Notes: generated by a model not told the origin, from the letters alone. 46,254 bases of DNA from an uncultured Lachnospiraceae bacterium (GCA_910578475.1 CAJTRK010000027.1:1-46254); one strand, 5' to 3'. Positions 8,192 to 17,465 are shown, counted from the first letter of the stretch. Numbers and translations are program-made.

Positions 8192-9265
8192 TTACCAGAA
8201 AACCTGATTATCAATCAGAATCCCTTCATGGTTTCCGGCTCTTCTGAAATGGGTTGCGTCGCCCACATTGGTCACACCCGCCATCGCTTCCTGCGCCGCC
8301 GTATAGCAGCTCTGCGCAATATCGGTATTATAGATTCTTGCGACTTTGCCGTTCATCGCCGGCGTAAACTGGCCGGAAGCGTAAATAACGCCTGAAATCG
8401 TATTCGGGTATGCGCCGCTTCTGACTCTGTTCATAACAACAGCTCCGACCGCAAGCTGGCCCTGATAAGACTCCGAACCTGCTTCACAGTAAATCAATGC
8501 CGCCAGAAGTCTGACGTCATCCGCGTCGGCGATAATTGCCTGATTTGCTTCACGCGCCGCCTTCTTTTTCGCCTCCTCGGCTTCTTCTTCCCGTTGTCTG
8601 ATAACGTCCATCGTTTCGCCCGCATCGATATGGAAATCCACTTCTACAAATTCTGCAAGAACATAGGCGTCATCGTGAAAAAAATCCACCTTAATCCACT
8701 CGTCGTCCATGACTTCCACTACATTCAGCGCGTCGTTCTGTGCCAGAAGTCCGAGCACTTCCGATTCCGTGTCGGGTTCCTGACGCACACGCAGCGTATC
8801 CGCCTCGTTCGTTATGATGAGATTTCCCACTTCACCTGCCAACGCTTCCGCCTCTTCGTCAAAAAGAAGAAACTCATCGTTTGCCCATCCGACCAGTTCG
8901 CCGGATTCCAACTTGGTCCAGCCGTCCTTTCTTTCCAGAATCTTTCCGCCGCAGTCTTTGTAAAGGAGTCCTACTTTCTCCGATTCTTCCGACGCCTCGG
9001 CGCGTACGTTCAAAGCAATCTGTACATCCGCCATCACAAGGTCGGATTTTTCTTTTTCCGCTTCTTCTACGATAAGCGCCAACTCCTCAATTGCTTCCTC
9101 ATTTCCATCGGTGCCCGGGTCAATCACATTGGAAATACCCACGTTCAAAGAATCCAGATAATCTTTCGTACCGGATGCGGCAGCTTCTAATTTTATTCCG
9201 CCAAACAAAGCCAGACTGATAATCCATCCGGTCAGCATAAAAATTATGCCTCTGCCTCTTAACAT
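8192..9265 (-). CDS. Secreted SleB-like cell-wall hydrolase with two SH3 domains
   Basis: Predicted peptidoglycan hydrolase (lytic transglycosylase type, Hydrolase_2/SleB fold). The 357 residues comprise a signal peptide or N-terminal anchor (1-30), two bacterial SH3 domains (about 80-135 with ALNVRAEAS, and 147-210 with TLRVRQEPD), a charged helical linker (218-245) and the SleB-type domain (250-357). That domain contains YCEAGSESYQGQLAVGAVVMNRV, whose first Glu (about residue 261) corresponds to the catalytic Glu of the family. The end is FRRAGNHEGILIDNQVFW, typical of CwlJ/SleB proteins. GGAGG precedes the ATG by nine bases. Monocistronic with its own promoter and terminator. With SH3 domains it could act in spore cortex or vegetative wall turnover; the sequence does not decide. 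Confidence 0.92.
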   Translation of the reverse strand: MLRGRGIIFMLTGWIISLALFGGIKLEAAASGTKDYLDSLNVGISNVIDPGTDGNEEAIEELALIVEEAEKEKSDLVMADVQIALNVRAEASEESEKVGLLYKDCGGKILERKDGWTKLESGELVGWANDEFLLFDEEAEALAGEVGNLIITNEADTLRVRQEPDTESEVLGLLAQNDALNVVEVMDDEWIKVDFFHDDAYVLAEFVEVDFHIDAGETMDVIRQREEEAEEAKKKAAREANQAIIADADDVRLLAALIYCEAGSESYQGQLAVGAVVMNRVRSGAYPNTISGVIYASGQFTPAMNGKVARIYNTDIAQSCYTAAQEAMAGVTNVGDATHFRRAGNHEGILIDNQVFW

Positions 9266-9335
9266 GAATGCTTACCTCCGCTTTTTTCTACTTTGTTAAA
9301 ATTATTACGAAAATATTAAGTATTTGTTTTGGATT

Positions 9336-9364
9336 ATTCTAGCAAAACATCTACCCTTTGTCAA
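9336..9364 (-). promoter_or_regulatory. Strong sigma-A promoter of the SleB-like gene
   Basis: Minus strand: TTGACA (9359-9364, perfect) - 17 bases - TAGAAT (9336-9341, 5 of 6). This gives a leader of about 65 bases before the ATG at 9265. Confidence 0.85.
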
Positions 9365-9413
9365 GTTTTCACCTGTTTTCTTTAATTTATAAGCAGAAAT
9401 AAGCACAAAATTG

Positions 9414-10208
9414 TTACAACCTCTTAGTTTTTTCGACACATGCGGCAAGCGCTGCCATCACGGCGCCGCGCATTCCTCTCTCTTCCAGTACGCGCACGCC
9501 CTGAATGGTCGTGCCGCCCGGCGAACATACCATATCCTTCAGTTCTCCCGGATGTTTTCCGCTTTCCAACGCCAGTTTCGCGCTGCCATACACGGCCTGC
9601 GCCGCAAACTCATAAGCCTGTGCCCGCGGCATTCCTGCCGCCACACCCGCATCAGCCATCGCTTCTATGAACATAAATACATAGGCCGGCGAACTTCCTG
9701 ATACTGCGCCCACCGCGTCTATCAGGCGTTCCGGTATCAGGCTCGCTTTCCCGAAACTTTCCATGAGGCCGATGCTGTATTTTTTTTCTTCCTCGGACAC
9801 TTCCGCATTGACGCATACGCCCGTACAGCCCTCTCCTACGAGCGCCGGCGTATTTGGCATACACCGCACCAGTTTCACGCTTTTTCCGAAAGCCTCTTCC
9901 AGCCATTGCAGGCTTTTTCCGGCGGCAATGCTGATAATCAGCGTATCAGGCCTTGCCGCATCTTTTATCTCTCCAATTACTTCTTCCAGGAACTGGGGCT
10001 TGACCGCAAGCACAAGAACGTCCGCCTGCGCCGCGGCATCCGCATTTTTTCCGGACGTCACAATGCCAAATTCCGCCGCCATTTTCTCCCGCGTCTCCTG
10101 CGTCTTCGCCGTGCCAATGATATCTTCCGACCTCACCATCTCTTTGCGGAGCATCCCGCCGATAATCGCCCTCGCCATATTTCCCAGTCCGATAAATCCG
10201 ATTTTCAT
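9414..10208 (-). CDS. proC: Pyrroline-5-carboxylate reductase
   Basis: Last step of proline synthesis: NAD(P)H-dependent reduction of 1-pyrroline-5-carboxylate. The 264-residue protein has the Rossmann motif GFIGLGNMARAIIGG at the start, KPQFLEEV mid-domain, and the family signature in the C-terminal dimerisation domain (DAVGAVSGSSPAYVFMFIEA, then SPGGTTIQGVRVLEE). GAAAGGACAGG precedes the ATG. It lies 86 bases after the trmH-like gene; a small hairpin (ATCGAC at 10247 with GTCGAT at 10264) is in the gap. Confidence 0.96.
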   Translation of the reverse strand: MKIGFIGLGNMARAIIGGMLRKEMVRSEDIIGTAKTQETREKMAAEFGIVTSGKNADAAAQADVLVLAVKPQFLEEVIGEIKDAARPDTLIISIAAGKSLQWLEEAFGKSVKLVRCMPNTPALVGEGCTGVCVNAEVSEEEKKYSIGLMESFGKASLIPERLIDAVGAVSGSSPAYVFMFIEAMADAGVAAGMPRAQAYEFAAQAVYGSAKLALESGKHPGELKDMVCSPGGTTIQGVRVLEERGMRGAVMAALAACVEKTKRL

Positions 10209-10294
10209 ATTGCTACCTGTCCTTTCTTTATCTTACCCCTTCGCAAATCGACAGAAGTTCTTCGTCGATGTTCTTTACGGTTTAGAACCTTTTC

Positions 10295-11083
10295 TCACTT
10301 TCTTCTTTGCCGCGCTGCCTCGAATAACAGGATGGATGCCGCCACAGCCGCATTGAGCGATTCCACTTTCCCCGCCATCGGAATCTTTACGGAAGCGTCC
10401 GCGCGGGCCGCCGTTTCTTCCCGCAGGCCGTTCGCCTCATTTCCAATCAGAAATGCCGTTCCGCTCCGATATGTGCATGCGTCATAGATTTTTGCGCCCT
10501 GCAAATGCGCCGCATAAACAGCAATCTTTTTTTCCTGTAATTTCCGAATGGATTCTGCCAGGTCGTTCTCGTATAGAAACGGTATACGGTAGATGGACCC
10601 CATCGTGGAACGGATGGTTTTCGGATTGTAAATGTCCACGGTACGGCTGCTCATCAAGAGTCCCGTGACACCGGCTCCTTCCCCGGCCCGAAATATCGTG
10701 CCGAGATTCCCCGGGTCCTGTATATCTTCCAAAAGCATGAGCAAAGGGGCCTTCTCCGCAAGCATCTGTTCGAGCGAATATTCCCGCTGTTTTATCACAC
10801 ATAAAACTCCCTGCGGTGTTTTCGTATCTGACATTTTCCGGAAAATATCGTCTGTCACCGTTTCCAGACGGTCCGCCAGCATCGCAAATTTCTCTTTACA
10901 GTTCTGCGGCATTTGTTTATCAAAACTTTCCGCCGCATAAACTCTCACGATTCGTTCTTCCGGCGCTTCCAGAAACATTTTGACGCCTTCTACAACGAAA
11001 AGACCTCTTTCTTTTCTCGCTTTGGCCTTCTGGATAAGCTGTATGACTTCTTTCACGCCTTTGTTGGAAGGACTTGTTATCAT
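10295..11083 (-). CDS. TrmH/SpoU-family 23S rRNA or tRNA 2'-O-methyltransferase
   Basis: SAM-dependent ribose 2'-O-methyltransferase with the SPOUT trefoil knot. Residues 1-95 form the L30e-like substrate-binding domain (SPSNKGVKEVIQL at the start). The catalytic domain carries the three SpoU motifs: EDIQDPGNLGTIFRAGEGAG, FLIGNEANGLREE, and IPMAGKVESLNAAVAASILLFE. Length is 262 residues. The exact rRNA target cannot be read from the sequence. AAGGAG lies nine bases before the ATG. It precedes proC, a co-location seen in many clostridia. Confidence 0.93.
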   Translation of the reverse strand: MITSPSNKGVKEVIQLIQKAKARKERGLFVVEGVKMFLEAPEERIVRVYAAESFDKQMPQNCKEKFAMLADRLETVTDDIFRKMSDTKTPQGVLCVIKQREYSLEQMLAEKAPLLMLLEDIQDPGNLGTIFRAGEGAGVTGLLMSSRTVDIYNPKTIRSTMGSIYRIPFLYENDLAESIRKLQEKKIAVYAAHLQGAKIYDACTYRSGTAFLIGNEANGLREETAARADASVKIPMAGKVESLNAAVAASILLFEAARQRRK

Positions 11084-11131
11084 AGCGTTTATCTCCTTCT
11101 GTTTGTTTTATCCGTTCCTATATAATAAAAC

Positions 11132-11161
11132 TTCCCCATATGATTCTTTTCATATGGGGAA
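11132..11161 (-). terminator. Rho-independent terminator of dnaE-pfkA
   Basis: Perfect 12-base-pair stem, TTCCCCATATGA against TCATATGGGGAA, with a 6-base loop. On the minus strand it is followed by GTTTTATT. It lies about 42 bases after the pfkA stop. Confidence 0.88.
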
Positions 11162-11202
11162 AACTGATTCCGTCATGCCCAAAAGGCTCAACCTGGCAGA
11201 AG

Positions 11203-12177
11203 CTATAGAGAAAGTATCTTGCTGACTTCGAATACATATTCCGGAATATTCTTTTTCATATTCAGCGCTTCCTCAATATCAAAATCGAGAAACTCTCCAT
11301 GCTGATAGCCAACGACTCTGTTTGTCTTACCTGCACAAAGGATGTCTGCCGCATATGCACCCATGATAGAAGCATAATAGCGGTCTTTACAGGTCGGTGA
11401 ACCGCCGCGCTGCATGTAGCCGAGAATGGTTGCTCTCGTCTCGATACCCGTCGCTGCTTCAATACGGCGGGCCATCGAGGTAGAATGACCGATGCCTTCC
11501 GCATTGATAATAATATGATGAGTCTTGCCTCGTTTTCTGTTGGCAATGATGTTATTAATTATCTGCTGTTCGTTATAATCGTATTTTTCCGGTATCAGAA
11601 TATCTTCCGCGCCGTTTGCGATACCGCACCACAATGCGATATACCCCGCATTTCTTCCCATAACTTCAATGATACTGCAACGTTCATGCGAAGAGGACGT
11701 ATCGCGCACTTTGTCGATTGCCTGCATTGCGGTATTGATTGCCGTATCAAAACCGATGGTATATTCAGTACAGGCAATATCCAGGTCGATGGTTCCCGGC
11801 AGGCCGATGGTGTTGATGCCAAGTCTGGAAAGCGCCTGTGCGCCGCGGTAAGAACCGTCACCGCCGATTACGACCAGACCGTCGATTTTATATTTCCTGC
11901 ACACCTCTACCGCACGCTGCTGTCCCTCTTCCGTACGCATTTCGGAACAGCGGGCCGTTCCGAGAATCGTTCCGCCGCGTTGGATGGTATCGGAAACATA
12001 CCATTTTTCCAAATCTATAATTTCTTCGTTCATCAGGCCCTGATAGCCTTTTTTAATGCCCTTTACCCTGACGCCGTTGGCAAGCGCTTTTCTGACAACT
12101 GCGCGAATTGCGGCGTTCATACCCGGCGCATCTCCTCCGCTCGTTAAAACTCCTATCGCTTTAATTTCTTTTGCCAT
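11203..12177 (-). CDS. pfkA: ATP-dependent 6-phosphofructokinase
   Basis: Phosphorylates fructose 6-phosphate in glycolysis. From the ATG at 12177 the protein is 324 residues, the normal PfkA length; the upstream in-frame extension lacks similarity. It has GVLTSGGDAPGMNAAIR (ATP site), GGDGSYRGA (the Gly after GGD is the ATP-type signature), and TIDLDIACTEYTIGFD, in which both catalytic aspartates are kept although the usual TIDND has Leu in the middle. It also has EVMGRNAGYIALW and MQRGGSPTCKDR. The gene follows dnaE by 90 bases, the conserved dnaE-pfkA order, and ends at a strong terminator. Confidence 0.96.
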   Translation of the reverse strand: MAKEIKAIGVLTSGGDAPGMNAAIRAVVRKALANGVRVKGIKKGYQGLMNEEIIDLEKWYVSDTIQRGGTILGTARCSEMRTEEGQQRAVEVCRKYKIDGLVVIGGDGSYRGAQALSRLGINTIGLPGTIDLDIACTEYTIGFDTAINTAMQAIDKVRDTSSSHERCSIIEVMGRNAGYIALWCGIANGAEDILIPEKYDYNEQQIINNIIANRKRGKTHHIIINAEGIGHSTSMARRIEAATGIETRATILGYMQRGGSPTCKDRYYASIMGAYAADILCAGKTNRVVGYQHGEFLDFDIEEALNMKKNIPEYVFEVSKILSL

Positions 12178-12267
12178 ATGATAACCATGCCCCTTCCCCG
12201 GTCTGCAAATGTCAAAATGATTGACCGATTCCATTTTACCCCAATTATATAGGGTTTTCAATCTTTT

Positions 12268-15200
12268 TTAAACGACTCTGATATTTTCTTTGCCATATAG
12301 CGATTCAAGCCTTTCAATCAGCTCGTTGTCCGCATTGACATTCTGGTTCGGCGGCAGCGTCTTCATCGCTTTCGGGCTTTCGATATAAATGACGACGCTG
12401 TCTCCACCCTCCGAATCCCTAAGCGACGACATCAGTTCCGCTTCTTTCTGCTCAAAAGTCTCTTTGTCCGGGAACTTAATCCACAGCTTCTTCGGCATTT
12501 CCTCAAAGGTCGTAAGCTTTTCGCAAATCAGTTTGGCATCTTTTTCATCCTCTACGGAAACGCGGCCTTTGATAAATACCTTTCTGTCCTCAACAAGCTT
12601 ATCCGAATATTTTTCATAGTCTCTCGGAAATACGATGACTTCCACCGTGCCGAGAAGGTCCTCTATCTGCAAAAAAGCCATGACTTTTTCACTCTTCGTA
12701 TATTTCAGCCTTTTATCCGCGATAATGCCTCCGACAACGGCAGACTGTCCATCTTTTACGACAGTTGTGTCGCTTTCTTCGTCGAGCAGGAAATCCGAGG
12801 TCTTGTTGGTAATATTTTTCTGCCAGATTTCCTGATATTCCTCCAAAGGGTGGCCGCTGACATAAATGCCGAGCACTTCTTTTTCAAAGCTCAGTTTCAT
12901 TTCTTTGGAATATTCGCCTACGTTGGGAAGTTTAATTTCGTAATTCTCTTTTTCCTCTTCTCCTGCAATATCGAAGAGGGAAATCTGTCCGGCCATATTG
13001 TTCTTTTTGTCCTGATGAATGCTTTCCAGAATCTGCACATAAACGCTCATGAACTGCTTTCTTGTGCCTCCAAGGCTGTCCATTGCCCCCGCCTTGATAA
13101 AATTCTCGATAGCGCGTTTATTCACTTCTCTGTCTGCCATTCTGGATATAAAATCTTTCAGGTTCGTATAGGGGCCCCGTTGGTTCCGCTCTTCCACCAC
13201 CATTTCGATAACGGGCCTTCCCACGCTTTTTATCGCCGTCAACGCATAGCGAATCGAATTACCCGATACGGAAAAGCCGATTTCTCCCTCGTTGATATCC
13301 GGCGGCAGTATTTCGATGCCCATGCTCCGACATCCCATAATATATTCCGATACTTTTCCGGAATTATCGATAACGGAAGTAAGCAGCGCCGCCATAAACT
13401 CAATCGGATGGTAATATTTCAGATAAGCCGTCTGGTAAGCAACGACCGCATAGCATGCCGCATGGGATTTGTTAAACGCATATTTGGCAAAATCCATCAT
13501 CGTATCGTAAATATGATTGGCCACCTGCGCGCTGATACCGTTTGCCACACAGCCGGGCACGCCTTCGTCCGGATTTCCATAGATAAAATTCTTCCGCTCC
13601 TGCTCCATCACATACTGCTTCTTTTTACTCATGGCACGCCGCACAAGGTCGCTTCGGCCCATCGTATAGCCGCCGAGTTCCCGCACAATCTGCATGACCT
13701 GCTCCTGATAAACGATACAGCCGTATGTCGGCTCCAGAATCGGCTCCAACTGCGGGCAGTCGTAAGTAATGGAATCCGCATTGTTTTTCCCTTTAATATA
13801 CTTGGGTATGAAATCCATTGGCCCCGGCCGGTACAGGGAAATGCCCGCGATGACATCCTCAAGGCTCTGCGGCTTCAATTCTTTCATAAAGTTCTTCATC
13901 CCGCCGCTTTCAAGCTGGAACACGCCGTCCGTCCGTCCTGTTCCGATGGATGAGAGCACCGCCTGGTCGTTATAATCAATATTGTCAATGTCAATCAGAA
14001 TGCCTTTATCTTTTTTCACCATAGAAACGGCATTCTGGATAACGGTCAGCGTGCGCAGTCCCAGAAAATCCATTTTCAGAAGACCGAGTTCTTCTATCGT
14101 CGTCATCGTAAACTGGGTATTGATAGTGCCGTCCGCGCCTCTGGATAACGGCACATAATTTTCCGCCGCCGCCGGACAGATAACTACGCCTGCCGCATGC
14201 GTGGACGTATGCCGGGGCAGTCCTTCCAGACGTCTTGACATATCCACCAGGTCGTGCACCTGCTCGTCTTCCGTATAAAGTTTCTTAAATTCCGGGTTCA
14301 TATCCAAAGCCTTGTCGATGGTGATATTTAACTCTTTCGGCACCATCTTGGCAATCGAATCCACATAGGCATAGGGCAGGTCCATAACACGTCCCACATC
14401 GCGGATAACAGCCTTCGCCGCCATCGTTCCGAAAGTCACGATTTGCACCACCTTATCCGTGCCATATTTTCGACCGACATAGTCAATCACTTCCTGCCTT
14501 CTTTCATAGCAAAAATCCACGTCAATATCAGGCATGGAAACACGTTCCGGATTCAGGAAACGCTCGAACAGCAGATTGTATTTAATCGGGTCGATATCCG
14601 TGATTCGAAGACAGTAGGAAACAATACTTCCTGCCGCGGAGCCACGCCCCGGCCCTACCGCGATTCCATTTTCCCTGCAATAATTAATATAATCCCACAC
14701 GATAAGAAAATAATCCACAAACCCCATCGTATGAATAATGTCCAATTCATAGTCCATCCGCTTCCGGAGCGTCCCGTCATCTTCCGGATATCGTCTTGCC
14801 AGTCCGTCCAGACAAAGCTTGTTCAGATATCCCCAGGAATCATATCCTTCAGGCACTTCGTAATGAGGCACTTTATAAACGCCGAACGCAATTTCCACAT
14901 GACACCGGTCCGCAATGCGCTGTGTATTTTCCACTGCCTCCCAGGCATATGGAAAAAGGCCTTTCATTTCTTCTTCGCTTTTTACATAATATTGTCCGCC
15001 CACATAACGCAGCCGGTCCTCATCCGCCAGTTTTTTCCCTGTCTGCAGACAAAGCAGAATATCATGGGACTTTTCATCTTCCGCATAAGTATAATGTACG
15101 TCGTTCGTGGCCACGAGCGGAATTTCCAATTCCCTGCTCATATTCAAAAGCGCCGTATTAACCGTTTTCTGGGCCGGAATGCCGTGGTCCTGAAGTTCCA

Positions 15201-15717
15201 GGAAAAAATTGCCTTTGCCGAAACAGTCTTCATATTTCCGCGCGGACTTTTTCGCTTCATCCAGCATACCTTTTTGAATATACCGCTGCACCTCGCCCGC
15301 CAGACAGGCGGAAAGCGCAATAATTCCCTCATGAAATTCCCGCAGGATTTCCATATCCACACGAGGCCTGTAATAATATCCTTCCGTATGTCCCCGGCTG
15401 ACGATTTTCGTAAGATTCTCATAGCCGATATTATTTTCCGCCAGAAGAACGAGATGGTAATACCGGTCTTCGCCGCCGGTCAGTTCTTTATCAAAACGGG
15501 AGTTTGGCGCAACATAAACTTCACAGCCGAGAATCGGTTTGATGCCCGCATCTTTCGCGGCCTTATAGAAATCAATCACGCCGTACATAACGCCGTGGTC
15601 TGTAATTGCCGCGCTCTCCATACCGAGTTCTTTTACCCGTTTGACATATTCTTTGATTTTATTCGAACCGTCCAATAGACTATATTCCGTATGGACATGT
15701 AAATGTGCAAAAGCCAT
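12268..15717 (-). CDS. dnaE: DNA polymerase III alpha subunit DnaE
   Basis: Catalytic subunit of a replicative C-family polymerase; in Firmicutes that also have PolC it extends primers. The 1149 residues run: PHP domain (HVHTEYSLLDG, ITDHGVMYGV), palm with the catalytic aspartates in PDIDVDFCYERR (about residue 400) and a further conserved Asp in LLKMDFLGLRTL (about 550), fingers, (HhH)2 region, and C-terminal OB-fold (VVGGIIADKRLKYTKSEKVMAFLQIEDLLGTVEVIVFP). No exonuclease domain is inserted in PHP, so it is not PolC. GAGAGG lies seven bases before the ATG. A structured leader precedes it. Confidence 0.96.
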   Translation of the reverse strand: MAFAHLHVHTEYSLLDGSNKIKEYVKRVKELGMESAAITDHGVMYGVIDFYKAAKDAGIKPILGCEVYVAPNSRFDKELTGGEDRYYHLVLLAENNIGYENLTKIVSRGHTEGYYYRPRVDMEILREFHEGIIALSACLAGEVQRYIQKGMLDEAKKSARKYEDCFGKGNFFLELQDHGIPAQKTVNTALLNMSRELEIPLVATNDVHYTYAEDEKSHDILLCLQTGKKLADEDRLRYVGGQYYVKSEEEMKGLFPYAWEAVENTQRIADRCHVEIAFGVYKVPHYEVPEGYDSWGYLNKLCLDGLARRYPEDDGTLRKRMDYELDIIHTMGFVDYFLIVWDYINYCRENGIAVGPGRGSAAGSIVSYCLRITDIDPIKYNLLFERFLNPERVSMPDIDVDFCYERRQEVIDYVGRKYGTDKVVQIVTFGTMAAKAVIRDVGRVMDLPYAYVDSIAKMVPKELNITIDKALDMNPEFKKLYTEDEQVHDLVDMSRRLEGLPRHTSTHAAGVVICPAAAENYVPLSRGADGTINTQFTMTTIEELGLLKMDFLGLRTLTVIQNAVSMVKKDKGILIDIDNIDYNDQAVLSSIGTGRTDGVFQLESGGMKNFMKELKPQSLEDVIAGISLYRPGPMDFIPKYIKGKNNADSITYDCPQLEPILEPTYGCIVYQEQVMQIVRELGGYTMGRSDLVRRAMSKKKQYVMEQERKNFIYGNPDEGVPGCVANGISAQVANHIYDTMMDFAKYAFNKSHAACYAVVAYQTAYLKYYHPIEFMAALLTSVIDNSGKVSEYIMGCRSMGIEILPPDINEGEIGFSVSGNSIRYALTAIKSVGRPVIEMVVEERNQRGPYTNLKDFISRMADREVNKRAIENFIKAGAMDSLGGTRKQFMSVYVQILESIHQDKKNNMAGQISLFDIAGEEEKENYEIKLPNVGEYSKEMKLSFEKEVLGIYVSGHPLEEYQEIWQKNITNKTSDFLLDEESDTTVVKDGQSAVVGGIIADKRLKYTKSEKVMAFLQIEDLLGTVEVIVFPRDYEKYSDKLVEDRKVFIKGRVSVEDEKDAKLICEKLTTFEEMPKKLWIKFPDKETFEQKEAELMSSLRDSEGGDSVVIYIESPKAMKTLPPNQNVNADNELIERLESLYGKENIRVV

Positions 15718-15767
15718 GTGGTAACCTCTCGTTTCTTTGTTCCGACTGTGATGCCCTGACTATCCCA

Positions 15768-15884
15768 GGTTGAAGAAGACTGCATGTCACAGTCCCCCTC
15801 AACCACCTCAGGATATTGTCATCAGGAAGAATGCCCTTTCAGGGCATTCTTTCGGTTGAAGAAGACTGTAAGTCTTCTTCAACC
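15768..15884 (-). other. Structured dnaE leader: three hairpins with interchangeable arms
   Basis: Read on the minus strand there are three stems: HP1 (15854-15884) 14 perfect pairs with a 3-base loop; HP2 (15828-15850) 10 perfect pairs with a 3-base loop; HP3 (15768-15804) 15 pairs of which three are G-U. The wobbles become A-C mismatches on the other strand, so minus-strand RNA is favoured. The 3' arm of HP3 and of HP1 share AGTCTTCTTCAACC, so HP1's 5' arm could pair with either. The segment also reads as a 117-base element with 14-base terminal inverted repeats (MITE-like), though no target duplication is evident. Confidence 0.7.
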
Positions 15885-15902
15885 TAGTATACAATACTTT
15901 AC

Positions 15903-15934
15903 AAAAAAAGGATATGCCTTTCGACATATCCTTT
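15903..15934 (-). terminator. Rho-independent terminator of metK
   Basis: Minus strand AAAGGATATG pairs with CATATCCTTT (10 pairs, 8-base loop) and runs into a T-tract (15903-15909). It starts about 20 bases after the metK stop. Confidence 0.9.
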
Positions 15935-15954
15935 TCGGAAACATTTCTCACAAA

Positions 15955-17142
15955 TTACAGATACTTTTTCAGCACATCTACCTTGTCCAGTTTCTCCCAG
16001 GGCAGGTCGAGGTCGTTACGGCCAAAGTGTCCGTAAGCCGCTGTCTGTTTGTAAATCGGACGACGCAGGTCAAGCATCTTAATGATGCCGGCCGGACGAA
16101 GGTCAAACTGCTCGCGAACGATTTCCACGAGTTTCTCATCGGACACTTTTCCGGTTCCGAAAGTATCTACCATGATTGAAGTCGGATGTGCTACACCGAT
16201 TGCGTATGACAGCTGAATCTCACATTTTTCTGCAAGTCCTGCTGCTACGATGTTCTTTGCAACATAACGCGCCGCATATGCCGCGGAACGGTCTACCTTC
16301 GTACAGTCTTTGCCGGAGAAAGCGCCGCCGCCGTGACGAGCATAACCGCCATATGTATCTACGATAATCTTACGGCCTGTCAGACCTGCATCGCCGTGCG
16401 GTCCGCCGATAACAAAACGGCCGGTCGGATTGATGAAGAATTTTGTATCCGCATCAATAAGTTCCGCCGGAAGTACCGGGTCGAATACATATTTCTGAAT
16501 ATCTTCGTGAATCTGTTCCTGTGTCACATCTGCATCATGCTGTGTCGATAAAACAACCGCCTCAAGTCTTACCGGTTTGCCGTTTTCATCATATTCTACG
16601 GACACCTGGCTCTTTCCGTCGGGTCTCAGATATTTCAATGTGCCGTCTTTCCGAACTTTCGTCAGCTGTAATGCAAGCTTGTGAGCGAGGGAAATCGGAT
16701 AAGGCATAAATTCTTCCGTTTCGTTCGTCGCATATCCAAACATCATACCCTGGTCGCCGGCGCCGGTTGCTTCGATTTCTTCTTCGGACATTTCCTGACG
16801 TTTTGCTTCCAACGCTTTGTCAACGCCCATCGCGATATCTGCGGACTGTTCGTCAATCGCAACCATAACGGCACAGGTATTGCCGTCAAAACCATACTCT
16901 GATTTGGTATAACCGATTTCCTTAACGGTATCGCGCACGATTTTCTGAATATCCACATAAGCATTTGTTGTAATCTCGCCCGTTACGAGAACAAAACCTG
17001 TACAGGTTGCAGTCTCACAGGCAACGCGGCTCATCGGGTCTTTTTCCATGCAGGCATCCAGAATCGCGTCTGAAATCGCGTCGCAGACTTTGTCGGGATG
17101 TCCTTCTGTTACTGATTCAGAAGTAAATAATCTCTTTTCCAT
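15955..17142 (-). CDS. metK: S-adenosylmethionine synthetase
   Basis: Makes SAM from methionine and ATP. The 395-residue protein has the ATP-binding SVTEGHPDKVCDAISDAIL at the N-terminus, GAGDQGMMFGYA (about residues 127-138) and the P-loop-like GGGAFSGKDCTKVDRSAAY (about 272-290). Length and motifs are standard. AAAGGAG lies about 10 bases before the ATG. Expression is very probably controlled by the SAM-I riboswitch in its leader. Transcribed alone, between its own promoter and terminator. Confidence 0.98.
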   Translation of the reverse strand: MEKRLFTSESVTEGHPDKVCDAISDAILDACMEKDPMSRVACETATCTGFVLVTGEITTNAYVDIQKIVRDTVKEIGYTKSEYGFDGNTCAVMVAIDEQSADIAMGVDKALEAKRQEMSEEEIEATGAGDQGMMFGYATNETEEFMPYPISLAHKLALQLTKVRKDGTLKYLRPDGKSQVSVEYDENGKPVRLEAVVLSTQHDADVTQEQIHEDIQKYVFDPVLPAELIDADTKFFINPTGRFVIGGPHGDAGLTGRKIIVDTYGGYARHGGGAFSGKDCTKVDRSAAYAARYVAKNIVAAGLAEKCEIQLSYAIGVAHPTSIMVDTFGTGKVSDEKLVEIVREQFDLRPAGIIKMLDLRRPIYKQTAAYGHFGRNDLDLPWEKLDKVDVLKKYL

Positions 17143-17188
17143 CTTTTCTCTTCTCCTTTTTGTTTACTTTGGTTTGACAAATCTGTAC

Positions 17189-17217
17189 AAAAAAATCCGC
17201 TTATCTTAATAAGCGGA
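17189..17217 (-). terminator. SAM-responsive transcription terminator
   Basis: Minus strand TCCGCTTAT pairs with ATAAGCGGA (9 pairs, 4-base loop), followed by a T-tract (17189-17195). Its 5' arm contains CTTATT, complementary to AATAAG in the 3' strand of aptamer helix P1, so P1 formation (SAM bound) frees the terminator. Confidence 0.9.
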
Positions 17218-17239
17218 CCTGACAGTCGATAATCAAATC

Positions 17240-17352
17240 CTCTTATTGTTCGAGCTGCCATCGGGCAGTTTGTTCGCTCAGGTTAGCACCTTCCATTCTG
17301 GGGTTGCTGTGGTTTCACCGGTCCTATGTACCTCCACCACTCTGAATAAGAG
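17240..17352 (-). ncRNA. SAM-I (S-box) riboswitch aptamer
   Basis: On the minus strand helix P1 is CTCTTATT/AATAAGAG. Within it are the hallmark S-box elements: GAGTGGTGGAGG, the GACCGGTGAAACCACAGCAACC kink-turn/P2 region (17303-17327), GGAAGGTGCTAACC, and the final GCTCGAACAATAAGAG. Directly upstream of metK, which makes the ligand. This is the known OFF-switch arrangement: SAM binding stabilises P1 and lets the downstream terminator form. Confidence 0.96.
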
Positions 17353-17385
17353 AACACACAATATTGAATTTTCATATCTACATGT

Positions 17386-17414
17386 AACATACACTAATTA
17401 CATACTGCTGTCAA
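17386..17414 (-). promoter_or_regulatory. Sigma-A promoter of metK
   Basis: Minus strand TTGACA (17409-17414) - 17 bases - TATGTT (17386-17391). The start would be about 26 bases before the S-box aptamer. Confidence 0.82.
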
Positions 17415-17465
17415 TAGAAATATTGCAAACTTCCAAAAAATTTCTGAAAAATATTCTTGTCCACA

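Noticed and set aside
14443..15678. Long plus-strand open frame (411 codons) opposite dnaE, and similar ones at 12850-13953, 1183-1911, 37359-38387 and 34374-35318
   Set aside because: They are antisense shadows of clearly functional minus-strand genes, with no ribosome binding sites and Arg/His/Phe-rich translations lacking any domain.
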